DNA of 6,378 bases from Rhodocyclaceae bacterium. Lineage in GTDB: Bacteria; Pseudomonadota; Gammaproteobacteria; Burkholderiales; Rhodocyclaceae. Each line of letters starts with the position of its first letter. Position 1 is the first letter of the stretch. Under the pieces are notes generated by a model. The model had not been told where the DNA came from. It worked only from the letters and a program-made list of their open reading frames with translations, and did no database searches. Location: the NCBI GenBank assembly GCA_018262875.1, contig JADFDL010000101.1, forward strand, positions 1 to 6,378, written 5' to 3'. Of this stretch, positions 1-6,299 are shown piece after piece. The translations under genes were made by a program, and so were the position numbers.

Positions 1-111
1 GGTGATCGTAATGATCGTGTTGTTGAAGGACGCGTGCACGTGGGCAATGCCCTCGGCGACGTTCTTCTTGACCTTCTTGCGCGCCTTGGTGGTGGCGGAT
101 TTCGTAACCAT
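1..111 (-). CDS. rpsK: 30S ribosomal protein S11 (uS11), N-terminal part only
   Basis: S11 is a platform protein of the 30S subunit that helps shape the mRNA exit and E-site region. Only the first 37 codons are present; the gene continues past the left edge. The visible part starts [18 protein letters not shown], a basic tail, followed by [19 protein letters not shown], which matches the strongly conserved [16 protein letters not shown] of E. coli S11. The ATG at 109-111 has AAGGGA 7 bases upstream, formed with the rpsM stop codon. E. coli S11 has 129 residues, so about 90 should lie outside the window. rpsD, rpoA and rplQ are expected beyond. Confidence 0.95.
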   Translation of the reverse strand, partial: MVTKSATTKARKKVKKNVAEGIAHVHASFNNTIITIT

Positions 112-122
112 CTGTCAGTCCC

Positions 123-485
123 TTACTTCGTCATACGGATCGCCTTGCGCGGACCTTTGCGCGTGCGGGCGTTGGTGCGCGTGCGCTGGCCGCGGCAGGG
201 CAGACCCTTGCGATGGCGCACGCCGCGATAGCAGCCGAGATCCATCAGGCGCTTGATGCTCATGGTCACTTCGCGGCGCAGGTCGCCCTCGATTGTGAAC
301 TTGCCGACTTCCTCGCGCAGCTTGTCCATCTGCGTGTCGGTCAGGTCCTTGATCTTCGTCGCGCGTGTAATGCCTGCGGCGTCGCAAATCTTCTGCGCGC
401 GCGTGCGGCCGATACCGTAGATCGCAGTCAGCGCGATGGCGGTGTGTTGATGGTTGGGAATGTTTACCCCAGCGATACGGGCCAT
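123..485 (-). CDS. rpsM: 30S ribosomal protein S13 (uS13)
   Basis: S13 lies in the head of the 30S subunit, contacts the P-site tRNA and forms bridges B1a and B1b, the latter with L5. The 120-residue product starts [20 protein letters not shown], has the helix-hairpin region [12 protein letters not shown] at 23-34, the IEGDLRREV segment at 65-73, and the basic C-terminal signature [20 protein letters not shown] at 80-99 followed by [16 protein letters not shown]. coli S13 has 118 residues. It is the first gene of the alpha operon, 66 bases after rpmJ, the largest gap between genes here, with its own predicted promoter. The gap to rpsK is 11 bases, and the stop codon begins the next Shine-Dalgarno (TAAGGGA). 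Confidence 0.98.
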   Translation of the reverse strand: MARIAGVNIPNHQHTAIALTAIYGIGRTRAQKICDAAGITRATKIKDLTDTQMDKLREEVGKFTIEGDLRREVTMSIKRLMDLGCYRGVRHRKGLPCRGQRTRTNARTRKGPRKAIRMTK

Positions 486-494
486 AAGCGTAGA

Positions 495-514
495 CCTTTC
501 GTCACCCCGAAAAA
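495..514 (-). promoter_or_regulatory. Small hairpin covering the rpsM ribosome binding site
   Basis: On the minus strand TTTTTCG (508-514) can pair with CGAAAGG (495-501) around the 6-base loop GGGTGA: five Watson-Crick pairs and two G-U pairs. The second arm contains AAAGG, the likely Shine-Dalgarno of rpsM, 9 bases before its ATG. A second TTTCG copy at 516-520 could compete for the same arm. The pairing is visible; its use as a control element, for example by S4, is inference. Confidence 0.4.
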
Positions 515-526
515 GCGAAACCGTTA

Positions 527-555
527 ATTATATCCGAGCCGTCCTGCCCGATCAA
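527..555 (-). promoter_or_regulatory. Predicted sigma70 promoter of the alpha operon (upstream of rpsM)
   Basis: On the minus strand, TTGATC (550-555) and TATAAT (527-532) are separated by 17 bases. The -10 is a perfect consensus and the -35 matches at 4 of 6 positions (TTGA). There is no extended -10 TG. The -35 overlaps the rpmJ stop codon. Transcription would start near 519-521, giving a leader of about 35 bases before rpsM. E. coli has its alpha-operon promoter between rpmJ and rpsM, so position and sequence agree. It is the best promoter-like pair I found in the window, and activity is inferred. Confidence 0.75.
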
Positions 556-665
556 CCCTGACGCTGCTTGTGGCGGGGGTCCGTACAAATGATGCGAACC
601 ACGCCCTTGCGACGGATGACCTTGCAGTTGCGGCACAACTTTTTGACCGATGTGAGAACTTTCAT
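552..665 (-). CDS. rpmJ: 50S ribosomal protein L36 (bL36), zinc-binding form
   Basis: L36 is the smallest large-subunit protein and stabilises 23S rRNA. The 37-residue product begins [20 protein letters not shown] and ends HKQRQG. It keeps all four zinc ligands of the C+ form: C11, C14, C27 and H32. It is one residue shorter than E. coli L36, in the segment between C27 and the histidine. The start is fixed by the MKV family N-terminus and by GGAG 6 bases upstream. The gap to infA is 22 bases. Its TGA stop overlaps the -35 hexamer of the promoter predicted for rpsM. It is the last gene of the spc operon in E. coli order. Confidence 0.96.
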   Translation of the reverse strand: MKVLTSVKKLCRNCKVIRRKGVVRIICTDPRHKQRQG

Positions 666-687
666 GTTTTTCTCCGGTAATGCTTCC

Positions 688-906
688 TTACTTGGCGCGG
701 AAGGTGATGCGGCCCTTGGTCAAGTCATAAGGGGTCAGCTGCACCGTCACTTTGTCGCCTGGCAGGATGCGGATGTAGTGCATGCGCATCTTGCCCGATA
801 TAAATGCATGTATCACATGGCCGTTCTCGAGTTTCACCCTGAAGGTCGCGTTGGGCAGATTCTCCTCAACCTCACCCTGCATCTCGATGACGTCTTCCTT
901 GGACAT
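688..906 (-). CDS. infA: Translation initiation factor IF-1
   Basis: IF-1 binds the 30S A site during initiation and assists IF2 and IF3. The 72-residue product is the standard length and is an OB-fold protein: [29 protein letters not shown] at 22-30, [20 protein letters not shown] at 36-55, and the C-terminal [11 protein letters not shown] ending FRAK. The position between secY and rpmJ matches betaproteobacteria and some other groups; in E. coli infA lies elsewhere. The ATG is only 5 bases after the secY stop, and the TAGGG formed by that stop is a weak, closely spaced Shine-Dalgarno. Some betaproteobacteria carry a second infA outside this cluster, which cannot be judged from this window. 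Confidence 0.97.
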   Translation of the reverse strand: MSKEDVIEMQGEVEENLPNATFRVKLENGHVIHAFISGKMRMHYIRILPGDKVTVQLTPYDLTKGRITFRAK

Positions 907-911
907 GCGCC

Positions 912-2237
912 CTATCTGCCGGGGAACCCCGCCCCCTTAAAATTCGCTTTCTTCAACAGGCTCTCATACTGATGCGACATGATGTAGGCCTGCACCTGGG
1001 ACATGAAGTCCATGGTCACCACAACGATGATCAGCAGACTGGTGCCACCAAAGTAGAACGGCACGTTCCACTTCAGGATAAGAAATTCCGGCAGCAGGCA
1101 GACCAGGGTCACGTAAATCGCGCCGGCCAGCGTCAGGCGCATCAAAATCCTGTCGATGTATCGCGCTGTCTGGTCGCCGGGGCGAATGCCGGGAACAAAG
1201 GCGCCGCTCTTCTTCAGATTGTCCGCCGTCTCTTTCGAGTTGAAGACCAGCGCCGTATAGAAAAAACAGAAAAAAACGATCGCGGCAGCGTAGAGCATGA
1301 CGTAAATCGGCTGGCCGGGCGAAAGGGTCGCCGCGATATCCTTCAGCCAGAACATGCCTTCGCTCGATCCAAACCAGCCAGCCACGGTGGCGGGAAAGAG
1401 GATGATCGATGAGGCAAAAATCGGCGGAATAACACCTGACATATTGAGCTTCAGCGGCAGGTGCGAGCTCTGTCCGCCGTACACCTTGTTGCCGACCTGG
1501 CGCTTGGCGTAGTTCACCAGTATCTTGCGCTGGCCGCGCTCGACAAAAACGACGAAGCCGGTCACCAGGAAAACCAGGGCGAGGATGAAGATCGCCGTCA
1601 GCGCGTGCATGGCGCCGGTGCGAACCAGTTCGAGCAGGCCTCCAATGGCGTTGGGCAGCCCCGCCGCAATGCCGGCGAAAATGATGATGGAAATGCCGTT
1701 GCCCAGGCCGCGTTCGGTAATCTGCTCGCCCAGCCACATCAAGAACATGGTGCCGGTCAACAGCGTCGTCACACAGGTGACGCGGAACAGAGTGCCCGGA
1801 TCGAGCACCAGACCCGCCTGGGATTCAAGCGCTATGGCTATGCCGAGCCCTTGAACCAGGGCCAGTCCGACGGTGCCATAGCGGGTGTACTGGGTGATCT
1901 TGCGCCGGCCGGCCTCGCCTTCCTTCTTCAGCGCCTCCATCGACGGCAGCGCCACCGTCATCAGCTGCATGATGATAGAAGCGGAGATGTAGGGCATGAT
2001 ACCGAGCGCAAAGATGGTGAAGCGTGACAGCGCACCGCCCGAGAACAGATTGAAGATGCCGAGAATGCCACCCTGTTGACCCTGGAACAGCTCCGCCAGG
2101 CGCACCGGATCGATGCCCGGCACGGGAATGTGCGTGCCGATGCGATAGACGATCAGTGCGCCGAGCAGGAACATCAGTCGGCGCTTCAGATCGCCGAACT
2201 TTCCGGTCTTGCCCAGGGTGGCGGTTTCGTTGGCCAA
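912..2237 (-). CDS. secY: SecY, channel subunit of the Sec protein translocase
   Basis: SecY forms the protein-conducting pore of the inner membrane with SecE and SecG and works with SecA or ribosomes. The 441-residue product (443 in E. coli) has the expected ten membrane segments, roughly at 22-40, 73-98, 118-138, 152-172, 180-204, 213-233, 264-288, 310-333, 367-388 and 395-418. The plug is near 58-70 ([13 protein letters not shown]). The C4 cytosolic loop holds [15 protein letters not shown] at 233-247, and the C5 loop holds [10 protein letters not shown] at 345-354, with the arginine important for SecA-driven transport. The start is TTG, chosen because it yields the family N-terminus ahead of KFGDLKRRL; the next in-frame ATG (residue 22) would cut into the first membrane segment. 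The TAG stop is 5 bases before infA. Confidence 0.98.
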   Translation of the reverse strand: MANETATLGKTGKFGDLKRRLMFLLGALIVYRIGTHIPVPGIDPVRLAELFQGQQGGILGIFNLFSGGALSRFTIFALGIMPYISASIIMQLMTVALPSMEALKKEGEAGRRKITQYTRYGTVGLALVQGLGIAIALESQAGLVLDPGTLFRVTCVTTLLTGTMFLMWLGEQITERGLGNGISIIIFAGIAAGLPNAIGGLLELVRTGAMHALTAIFILALVFLVTGFVVFVERGQRKILVNYAKRQVGNKVYGGQSSHLPLKLNMSGVIPPIFASSIILFPATVAGWFGSSEGMFWLKDIAATLSPGQPIYVMLYAAAIVFFCFFYTALVFNSKETADNLKKSGAFVPGIRPGDQTARYIDRILMRLTLAGAIYVTLVCLLPEFLILKWNVPFYFGGTSLLIIVVVTMDFMSQVQAYIMSHQYESLLKKANFKGAGFPGR

Positions 2238-2241
2238 GGTA

Positions 2242-2247
2242 CTTCCC
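2242..2247 (-). promoter_or_regulatory. Weak ribosome binding site of secY, paired with a TTG start
   Basis: GGGAAG on the minus strand lies 4 bases before the TTG start of secY, just downstream of the rplO stop. It is only a partial match to the anti-Shine-Dalgarno and is weaker than those of the neighbouring ribosomal genes. It lies in the 12-base rplO-secY gap, so secY translation probably depends partly on ribosomes arriving from rplO. Confidence 0.55.
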
Positions 2248-2249
2248 GA

Positions 2250-2690
2250 TTACTCCGCCGCGACGACGCTGCCGCCGGCGGCTTCGATGGCGGCTTTGGC
2301 GCCCTTGGTGGCACCAACACCCTTCAGCGCGACCTTCTTGGTCAGCTTGCCCGACAAAATGACCTTGGCGGAAAGTGCATCGCCCGGCACTACACCGGCC
2401 TGCTTGAGCACCAACAGATCGACATCACCGACCGGCAGTTTCTCCAGATCGGACAGACGCACCTCGATGTTGCGCGCGCGCGTCAGCGAGACGAAACCAC
2501 GCTTGGGCAGACGACGTTGCAGCGGCATCTGGCCGCCCTCGAAACCGGTCTTGTGGAAGCCGCCGGCACGGGACGTCTGGCCTTTATGGCCGCGGCCCGC
2601 CGTCTTGCCGAGTCCACTGCCGATGCCGCGTCCAACTCGGCGCTTGGCGTGTTTGGCGCCCGAGGCGGGTTTGAGATTGTTCAGTTCCAT
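2250..2690 (-). CDS. rplO: 50S ribosomal protein L15 (uL15)
   Basis: L15 is a late-assembly large-subunit protein with a long basic tail threading into 23S rRNA. The 146-residue product starts [22 protein letters not shown], then a glycine-rich basic extension ([20 protein letters not shown] at 22-41), [17 protein letters not shown] at 50-66 and a globular C-terminal domain with [12 protein letters not shown] and [20 protein letters not shown]; the tail is alanine-rich. The start codon abuts the rpmD stop (TAAATG), and its Shine-Dalgarno GAGGG lies inside the last codons of rpmD. Its stop is followed by a 12-base gap to secY. The length is close to the 144 residues of E. coli. Confidence 0.98.
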   Translation of the reverse strand: MELNNLKPASGAKHAKRRVGRGIGSGLGKTAGRGHKGQTSRAGGFHKTGFEGGQMPLQRRLPKRGFVSLTRARNIEVRLSDLEKLPVGDVDLLVLKQAGVVPGDALSAKVILSGKLTKKVALKGVGATKGAKAAIEAAGGSVVAAE

Positions 2691-2873
2691 TTAACCCTCA
2701 CACTTCACGAGGTAGGCGACCTTGTTGATCATGCCGCGCACAGCCGGCGTATCCTCCAGCTCGACCGTATGATTGCGGCGCTTGAGCCCGAGGCCGCGCA
2801 CGGTGGCGCGATGATCCTGCTTGGTGCCCATCAGTCCCTTGACCAGGGTGACTTTGACTTTTTTATCGGCCAT
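2691..2873 (-). CDS. rpmD: 50S ribosomal protein L30 (uL30)
   Basis: L30 is a small 23S rRNA-binding protein of the large subunit. The 60-residue product shows the short bacterial L30 fold: [20 protein letters not shown] at the start, [21 protein letters not shown] in the middle, and [13 protein letters not shown] at the end. The start follows the rpsE stop by only 3 bases (TAAGCCATG), with GGGG in the last rpsE codons as the likely ribosome binding site. Its TAA is directly followed by the ATG of rplO, with no base between. Such tight packing suggests that translation of rpsE, rpmD and rplO is coupled. Confidence 0.97.
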   Translation of the reverse strand: MADKKVKVTLVKGLMGTKQDHRATVRGLGLKRRNHTVELEDTPAVRGMINKVAYLVKCEG

Positions 2874-2876
2874 GGC

Positions 2877-3401
2877 TTACCCCAAAACCTCTTCGAGGGA
2901 TTTGCCGCGCTTGGCCGCCACTTCCGCCGGCGTATTCATTTTGGTAAGGCCATCCAGCGTCGCGCGCACCACGTTATACGGGTTCGTCGAACCAAGGCAC
3001 TTGGCCAGCACGTCAGTCACGCCCATCACTTCAAAGACAGCACGCATCGGGCCGCCGGCAATGATGCCAGTACCTGCCGAGGCCGGCTGCATCAGTACGC
3101 GTGATGCGCCATGCTCGCCGATCACGGCATGGTGCAGCGTGCCGTTCTTGAGGGCGATTTTGACCATCTTGCGGCGCGCCTCTTCCATGGCCTTTTGCAC
3201 GGCAACGGGCACTTCACGGGATTTCCCCTTGCCCATGCCAATGCCGCCATCGCCATCACCCACTACAGTGAGCGCCGCGAAGCCGAGGATACGGCCGCCC
3301 TTAACCACCTTGGTGACACGGTTGATGGAGACCATCTTCTCGCGCAAGCCATCATCACGCTCCTCTGACGCTTGCGGTTTTCTCGATTGCGGTTTTGCCA
3401 T
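2877..3401 (-). CDS. rpsE: 30S ribosomal protein S5 (uS5)
   Basis: S5 lies at the mRNA entry side of the 30S subunit and affects decoding fidelity and helicase activity. The 174-residue product has a polar N-terminal extension (1-20), the S5 N-terminal RNA-binding domain at about 21-85 and the C-terminal domain at about 90-165. The loop KVVKGGR at 31-37 is intact; in E. coli, spectinomycin-resistance changes map to this loop, and nothing here suggests such a change. The [19 protein letters not shown] stretch at 47-65 differs from the E. coli GNGRVGFGYGKAREVP form and fits betaproteobacteria. The C-terminal domain shows [21 protein letters not shown] and [16 protein letters not shown]. Only 3 bases separate its stop from rpmD. 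Confidence 0.98.
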   Translation of the reverse strand: MAKPQSRKPQASEERDDGLREKMVSINRVTKVVKGGRILGFAALTVVGDGDGGIGMGKGKSREVPVAVQKAMEEARRKMVKIALKNGTLHHAVIGEHGASRVLMQPASAGTGIIAGGPMRAVFEVMGVTDVLAKCLGSTNPYNVVRATLDGLTKMNTPAEVAAKRGKSLEEVLG

Positions 3402-3413
3402 TGCTAACCTCGC

Positions 3414-3767
3414 TTAGAACTTGAGTCCGCCTTCGCGCGCGGCTTCGGCCAGTGCCTTGACGCGGCCGTGGTACATGAAGCCAGATCGGTCGAAAGCAAC
3501 TGTCTCGACGCCGGCGGCCTTGGCACGCTCGGCGATCAGCTTGCCGACCAGGGTCGCCGCCTTGACATTGCCGCCGCTGGGTGCCTGCTTGCGTACATCC
3601 TCTTCCACCGTCGAGGCAGCCGCCAGCACCTTCGCACCTTCGCCGTCGATGATCTGGGCGTAGATGTGGCTGTTGGAGCGATGCACGCAAAGGCGCACCA
3701 CTTTGAGTTCGGCAATCTTGGCTCGGGTTTTGCGAGCTCTGCGCAAACGCGCCTGATTTTTGTCCAT
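3414..3767 (-). CDS. rplR: 50S ribosomal protein L18 (uL18)
   Basis: L18 binds 5S rRNA and attaches it, with L5, to the central protuberance. The 117-residue product equals the E. coli length. A basic N-terminus ([18 protein letters not shown]) precedes the core [19 protein letters not shown] at 23-41, followed by the [18 protein letters not shown] helix and the C-terminal signature [20 protein letters not shown], ending in GGLKF. The start is preceded by TAAGGG, overlapping the rplF stop. The gap to rpsE is 12 bases and contains GCGAGGT as its ribosome binding site. Identification is secure. Confidence 0.98.
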   Translation of the reverse strand: MDKNQARLRRARKTRAKIAELKVVRLCVHRSNSHIYAQIIDGEGAKVLAAASTVEEDVRKQAPSGGNVKAATLVGKLIAERAKAAGVETVAFDRSGFMYHGRVKALAEAAREGGLKF

Positions 3768-3777
3768 TGCGGTACCC

Positions 3778-4311
3778 TTACTTCTTCTTCGTTTCTTTCA
3801 GAACGATGACCTCGTCCGCGTAGCGCACACCCTTGCCCTTGTAGGGCTCCGGCGGGCGATAGCCGCGCACTTCGGCCGCCACCTGGCCCACGACCTGCTT
3901 GTCGATGCCCTTGATGACGATTTCCGTCTGCGTGGGCGTTTCCACCTTGATGCCGGACGGCATGTCGTGCACCACCGGATGCGAGAAGCCAAGCGTCAGG
4001 TTGAGTTTGGCGCCCTGCGCCTGAGCACGGTAGCCAACACCGACCAAGGTCAGTTTTTTCTCGAATCCCTTGGTGACACCCGTCACCATGTTGGCCAGAA
4101 GCGCACGCATCGTGCCGGAATGGGCACCGCCATTCTCGACACCCGCCACAGCTTTACACTGCAGCTTGTCGCCCTCGCGCTCAATGCTCACCGCCGGATG
4201 CACAGCCTGCTTGAGCGTGCCGAGCGGACCCTTGACACTGATTTCAGCGGCAGCCAGCGTGACATCAACCCCCTTGGGCAGCTCGACCGGATATTTTGCA
4301 ATACGTGACAT
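3778..4311 (-). CDS. rplF: 50S ribosomal protein L6 (uL6)
   Basis: L6 sits near the sarcin-ricin loop at the factor-binding side of the large subunit. From the chosen ATG the product has 177 residues, equal to E. coli L6. It begins [15 protein letters not shown] and shows the two repeated L6 domains: residues 1-82 with VKGPLG at 26-31, and 83-177 with [12 protein letters not shown] at 86-97, LGFSHPV at 107-113 and the C-terminal signature [19 protein letters not shown] at 149-167, then a lysine-rich tail. The open frame extends 15 codons further upstream into rpsH, but the Shine-Dalgarno and the family alignment favour this start. The gap to rplR is 10 bases, with TAAGGG at the stop serving as its Shine-Dalgarno. 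Confidence 0.98.
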   Translation of the reverse strand: MSRIAKYPVELPKGVDVTLAAAEISVKGPLGTLKQAVHPAVSIEREGDKLQCKAVAGVENGGAHSGTMRALLANMVTGVTKGFEKKLTLVGVGYRAQAQGAKLNLTLGFSHPVVHDMPSGIKVETPTQTEIVIKGIDKQVVGQVAAEVRGYRPPEPYKGKGVRYADEVIVLKETKKK

Positions 4312-4317
4312 CGCTCT

Positions 4318-4323
4318 CTCCTT
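4318..4323 (-). promoter_or_regulatory. Ribosome binding site fixing the rplF start
   Basis: AAGGAG on the minus strand, built into the TAA stop of rpsH, lies 6 bases before the ATG at 4309-4311. It selects the [12 protein letters not shown] start over an in-frame ATG 45 bases further upstream (4354-4356) that would lie inside rpsH and add 15 residues absent from the family. Confidence 0.85.
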
Positions 4324-4717
4324 ACGCCACGATGCACAGCACTTCGCCACCGACATTGGTGGCGCGGGCGCGGCGGTCGGTCATGACGCCCTTGGGCGTC
4401 GAAACGATGGCGATGCCCAGGCCATTCATGACGCGGGGCAAATCGCCCGAACCCTTGTAGACACGCAGACCGGGGCGCGAAATGCGCTCGATGCGCTCGA
4501 TCACGGGGCGGCCGGCATAATACTTCAGGGCGATGTCCAGCTGCGATTTGCCTTCGGCGTCGCGCACGGCGAAATCATCGATGTAGCCCTCATCCTTTAG
4601 CACGGCGGCAATGGCCGCCTTGAGCTTGGAGGACGGCATGGCAACAGAGTTTTTCTGGGCCATCTGCGCATTGCGAATGCGCGTCAGCATATCGGCGACC
4701 GGATCAGTCATGCTCAT
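4322..4717 (-). CDS. rpsH: 30S ribosomal protein S8 (uS8), likely operon autoregulator
   Basis: S8 binds helix 21 of 16S rRNA early in assembly of the 30S central domain. In E. coli it also represses the spc operon by binding its mRNA near the rplE start. The 131-residue product has the N-terminal [34 protein letters not shown], the [10 protein letters not shown] segment and the C-terminal [19 protein letters not shown] followed by GGEVLCIVA. The usual STSKG turn reads STPKG here, a change I regard as tolerated, not damaging. The start is the first of two nearby ATGs. The TAA stop is the beginning of the rplF Shine-Dalgarno (TAAGGAG). Autoregulation in this organism is inferred from the conserved gene position. 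Confidence 0.98.
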   Translation of the reverse strand: MSMTDPVADMLTRIRNAQMAQKNSVAMPSSKLKAAIAAVLKDEGYIDDFAVRDAEGKSQLDIALKYYAGRPVIERIERISRPGLRVYKGSGDLPRVMNGLGIAIVSTPKGVMTDRRARATNVGGEVLCIVA

Positions 4718-4724
4718 TCTCGAT

Positions 4725-4729
4725 CTCCT
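4725..4729 (-). promoter_or_regulatory. Ribosome binding site choosing the first of two ATGs in rpsH
   Basis: AGGAG lies 7 bases before the first ATG of rpsH (4715-4717) and 13 bases before the second in-frame ATG (4709-4711). The spacing favours the first, giving the MSMTDP start that matches the MSMQDP start of E. coli S8. Confidence 0.8.
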
Positions 4730-4730
4730 C

Positions 4731-5036
4731 TTACCAGCTGGCCTTGATCATGCCGGGAACCTCGCCGCGCATGGCCGCTTCGCGAAGCTTAAGTCGGCAC
4801 AGGCCGAACTTGCGAAAATAACCGCGCGGCCGGCCGGTCAGCGTGCAGCGGTTACGCTGACGTACCGGGCTGGCGTTGCGCGGCAGTTGTTGGAATTTCA
4901 AGCGCGCATCCATACGCTCCTCGTCGGAGAGTTTGGCATTGTTGATGGTGGCGAGCAGTTCAGCGCGTTTGGCGGCGTATTTGGCCACCGTCTTGGCGCG
5001 CTTGGCTTCGCGATTCTTGAGTGCAAGTTTCGCCAT
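4731..5036 (-). CDS. rpsN: 30S ribosomal protein S14 (uS14), zinc-free long form
   Basis: S14 is a late-binding protein of the 30S head. The 101-residue product is the long form lacking the CxxC...CxxC zinc ribbon of the 61-residue type: its only cysteines, C64 and C80, are isolated. The C-terminal half carries the signature RQRNRC at 59-64, [15 protein letters not shown] at 67-81, and [12 protein letters not shown] followed by KASW at the end. The N-terminal half is lysine-rich and helical, as in E. coli S14. TGAGGG overlapping the rplE stop lies 4 to 5 bases before the ATG. The gap to rpsH is 13 bases. Identification is secure. Confidence 0.98.
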   Translation of the reverse strand: MAKLALKNREAKRAKTVAKYAAKRAELLATINNAKLSDEERMDARLKFQQLPRNASPVRQRNRCTLTGRPRGYFRKFGLCRLKLREAAMRGEVPGMIKASW

Positions 5037-5043
5037 GGTTCCC

Positions 5044-5583
5044 TCAGTTCTTGAAGGGGAATTTGAAGGCGGCGAGAAGCGCCTTGGCCTCTTCGTCGGT
5101 CTTCGCGGTTGTCGTAATGCTGATGTTCATGCCGCGCAGGGCGTCGATCTTGTCGTACTCGATCTCCGGGAAGATGATCTGTTCCTTGACGCCCAGGTTG
5201 TAGTTACCGCGACCGTCGAAAGCCTTGCCGGAGATGCCGCGGAAGTCGCGGATGCGCGGCAGGGCAATGCTGACCAGACGATCGAGGAATTCATACATGC
5301 GGCCGCCGCGCAACGTGACCATGCAGCCGATCGGGTAGCCTTCGCGAATCTTGAAGCCGGCAATCGACTTTTTCGACTTGGTCGTGACAGGCTTCTGACC
5401 GGCGATCTTGGTCATGTCGCCCACCGCGTGCTCAAGTATCTTCTTGTCACCGACCGCCTCGCCCACGCCCATATTGAGTGTGATTTTGGTGATGCGGGGC
5501 ACTTCCATGACCGACTTGTAACCGAACTGCTTGGTCAGTTGGGTCATCACGGTCTGTTTGTAGTATTCCTGCAAGCGCGCCAT
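5044..5583 (-). CDS. rplE: 50S ribosomal protein L5 (uL5)
   Basis: L5 binds 5S rRNA in the central protuberance together with L18, contacts the P-site tRNA and reaches S13 through bridge B1b. The product has 179 residues, the same as E. coli L5. Family landmarks are [17 protein letters not shown] at 27-43, the [23 protein letters not shown] region at 71-93, [11 protein letters not shown] at 109-118, [10 protein letters not shown] at 138-147 and the FKFPF ending. The ATG has a strong AAGGAAGGA upstream that overlaps the rplX stop. Its TGA stop lies 7 bases before rpsN and is part of the rpsN Shine-Dalgarno. In E. coli this start site is where S8 represses the operon; a short stem flanking the start is described under findings. 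Confidence 0.98.
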   Translation of the reverse strand: MARLQEYYKQTVMTQLTKQFGYKSVMEVPRITKITLNMGVGEAVGDKKILEHAVGDMTKIAGQKPVTTKSKKSIAGFKIREGYPIGCMVTLRGGRMYEFLDRLVSIALPRIRDFRGISGKAFDGRGNYNLGVKEQIIFPEIEYDKIDALRGMNISITTTAKTDEEAKALLAAFKFPFKN

Positions 5584-5593
5584 AAATCCTTCC

Positions 5594-5911
5594 TTACGCT
5601 TCCACGGCTTCGCCGTTCGACTTGAACATGCGAACCTTGCGGCCGTCGTCCAGCGTCTTAAAACCGACTCGGTCGGCCTTCTGCGTGGCCGGGTTGATTA
5701 GTGCCACGTTCGAAACATGAATCGGCATTTCCTTCTCCAGGATGCCGCCGGGTTGCCCTTTGACCGGATTCGGCCGGGTGTGCCGCTTGACCTTGTTCAC
5801 GCCCTCGACGAGCACACGCTCATCTTCGTAGCGGCGCAGCACGGCACCACGCTTGCCCTTGTCCTTGCCGGCGATGACGATGACGTCGTCGCCCTTGCGA
5901 ATCTTGTTCAT
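5594..5911 (-). CDS. rplX: 50S ribosomal protein L24 (uL24)
   Basis: L24 binds the 5' domain of 23S rRNA and is an assembly-initiator protein of the large subunit near the exit tunnel. The 105-residue product has the N-terminal KOW motif at about residues 7-26 ([20 protein letters not shown]), the [11 protein letters not shown] segment, the [20 protein letters not shown] stretch and a [12 protein letters not shown] tail. Its length is close to the 104 residues of E. coli L24. The start has TGAGGA about 8 bases upstream, overlapping the rplN stop. The TAA stop is 10 bases from the rplE start and begins the next Shine-Dalgarno (TAAGGAAGGA). In E. coli, S8 repression acts near this rplX-rplE boundary. 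Confidence 0.98.
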   Translation of the reverse strand: MNKIRKGDDVIVIAGKDKGKRGAVLRRYEDERVLVEGVNKVKRHTRPNPVKGQPGGILEKEMPIHVSNVALINPATQKADRVGFKTLDDGRKVRMFKSNGEAVEA

Positions 5912-5922
5912 GACCAGAATCC

Positions 5923-6291
5923 TCAGAGAACTTCGGGCGCCAGAGAAACGATCTTCATGAAGCGCTCGTTGCGCAGTTCGCGCGTCACCGGGCCGAAGAT
6001 GCGCGTCCCGATCGGCTCCAGCTTATTATTGAGCAGCACAGCGGCATTACCATCGAATTTGACGACCGAGCCGTCCGGACGTCGAACACCCTTGGCGGTG
6101 CGCACCACCACTGCGCTATAGACCTCGCCCTTCTTGACGCGGCCGCGCGGTGCAGCATCCTTGATGCTCACCTTGATCACATCGCCGATGCCGGCGTAGC
6201 GGCGTTTGGAGCCGCCCAGCACCTTGATGCACATGACAGAACGTGCGCCAGTGTTGTCGGCGACATTCAGCACCGTCTGCATTTGAATCAT
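5923..6291 (-). CDS. rplN: 50S ribosomal protein L14 (uL14)
   Basis: L14 is a large-subunit protein that binds 23S rRNA, forms the intersubunit bridge B8 region and contacts L19. The 122-residue product matches the family over its full length: MIQMQT start, [18 protein letters not shown] at 11-28, [11 protein letters not shown] at 30-40, [10 protein letters not shown] at 48-57, and the C-terminal [12 protein letters not shown] and SLAPEVL. It is one residue shorter than E. coli L14, at the NNKLEPIG segment, as in betaproteobacteria. The ATG has GGAG 8 bases upstream. It is the first gene of the spc operon as seen here; the TGA stop is followed by an 11-base gap to rplX, and the stop codon itself forms part of the rplX Shine-Dalgarno (TGAGGA). 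Identification is secure. Confidence 0.98.
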   Translation of the reverse strand: MIQMQTVLNVADNTGARSVMCIKVLGGSKRRYAGIGDVIKVSIKDAAPRGRVKKGEVYSAVVVRTAKGVRRPDGSVVKFDGNAAVLLNNKLEPIGTRIFGPVTRELRNERFMKIVSLAPEVL

Positions 6292-6299
6292 TTTTCAAT

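Noticed and set aside
799..804. TATAAA on the plus strand inside infA, considered as an antisense promoter
   Set aside because: The position 17 bases upstream reads TAGTGC, which is not a -35 element; the AT-rich bases are explained by infA codons.
921..930. Perfect 10-base palindrome GGGGAACCCC at the end of secY, considered as a terminator
   Set aside because: It has only a 2-base centre, lies in the last codons of secY, and is not followed by a T-run on the minus strand; infA starts at once.
964..1737. Second open frame on the minus strand within secY (257 codons)
   Set aside because: It overlaps secY in another frame and is rich in Arg, His and Pro, typical of an out-of-frame reading of GC-rich DNA, while the secY frame is fully conserved.
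2076..3104. Long open frame on the plus strand (342 codons) opposite secY, rplO, rpmD and rpsE
   Set aside because: It lies antisense to four well-conserved genes, its translation resembles no protein family I know, and GC-rich coding DNA often leaves the opposite strand open.
4312..4356. Upstream ATG that would extend rplF by 15 residues
   Set aside because: It lies inside rpsH, the added residues are absent from L6 proteins, and the strong AAGGAG is correctly spaced for the downstream ATG.
4876..5625. Long open frame on the plus strand (249 codons) opposite rpsN and rplE
   Set aside because: It is antisense to secure ribosomal protein genes, with no recognisable domain, and crosses their boundaries in a way expected of a shadow frame.
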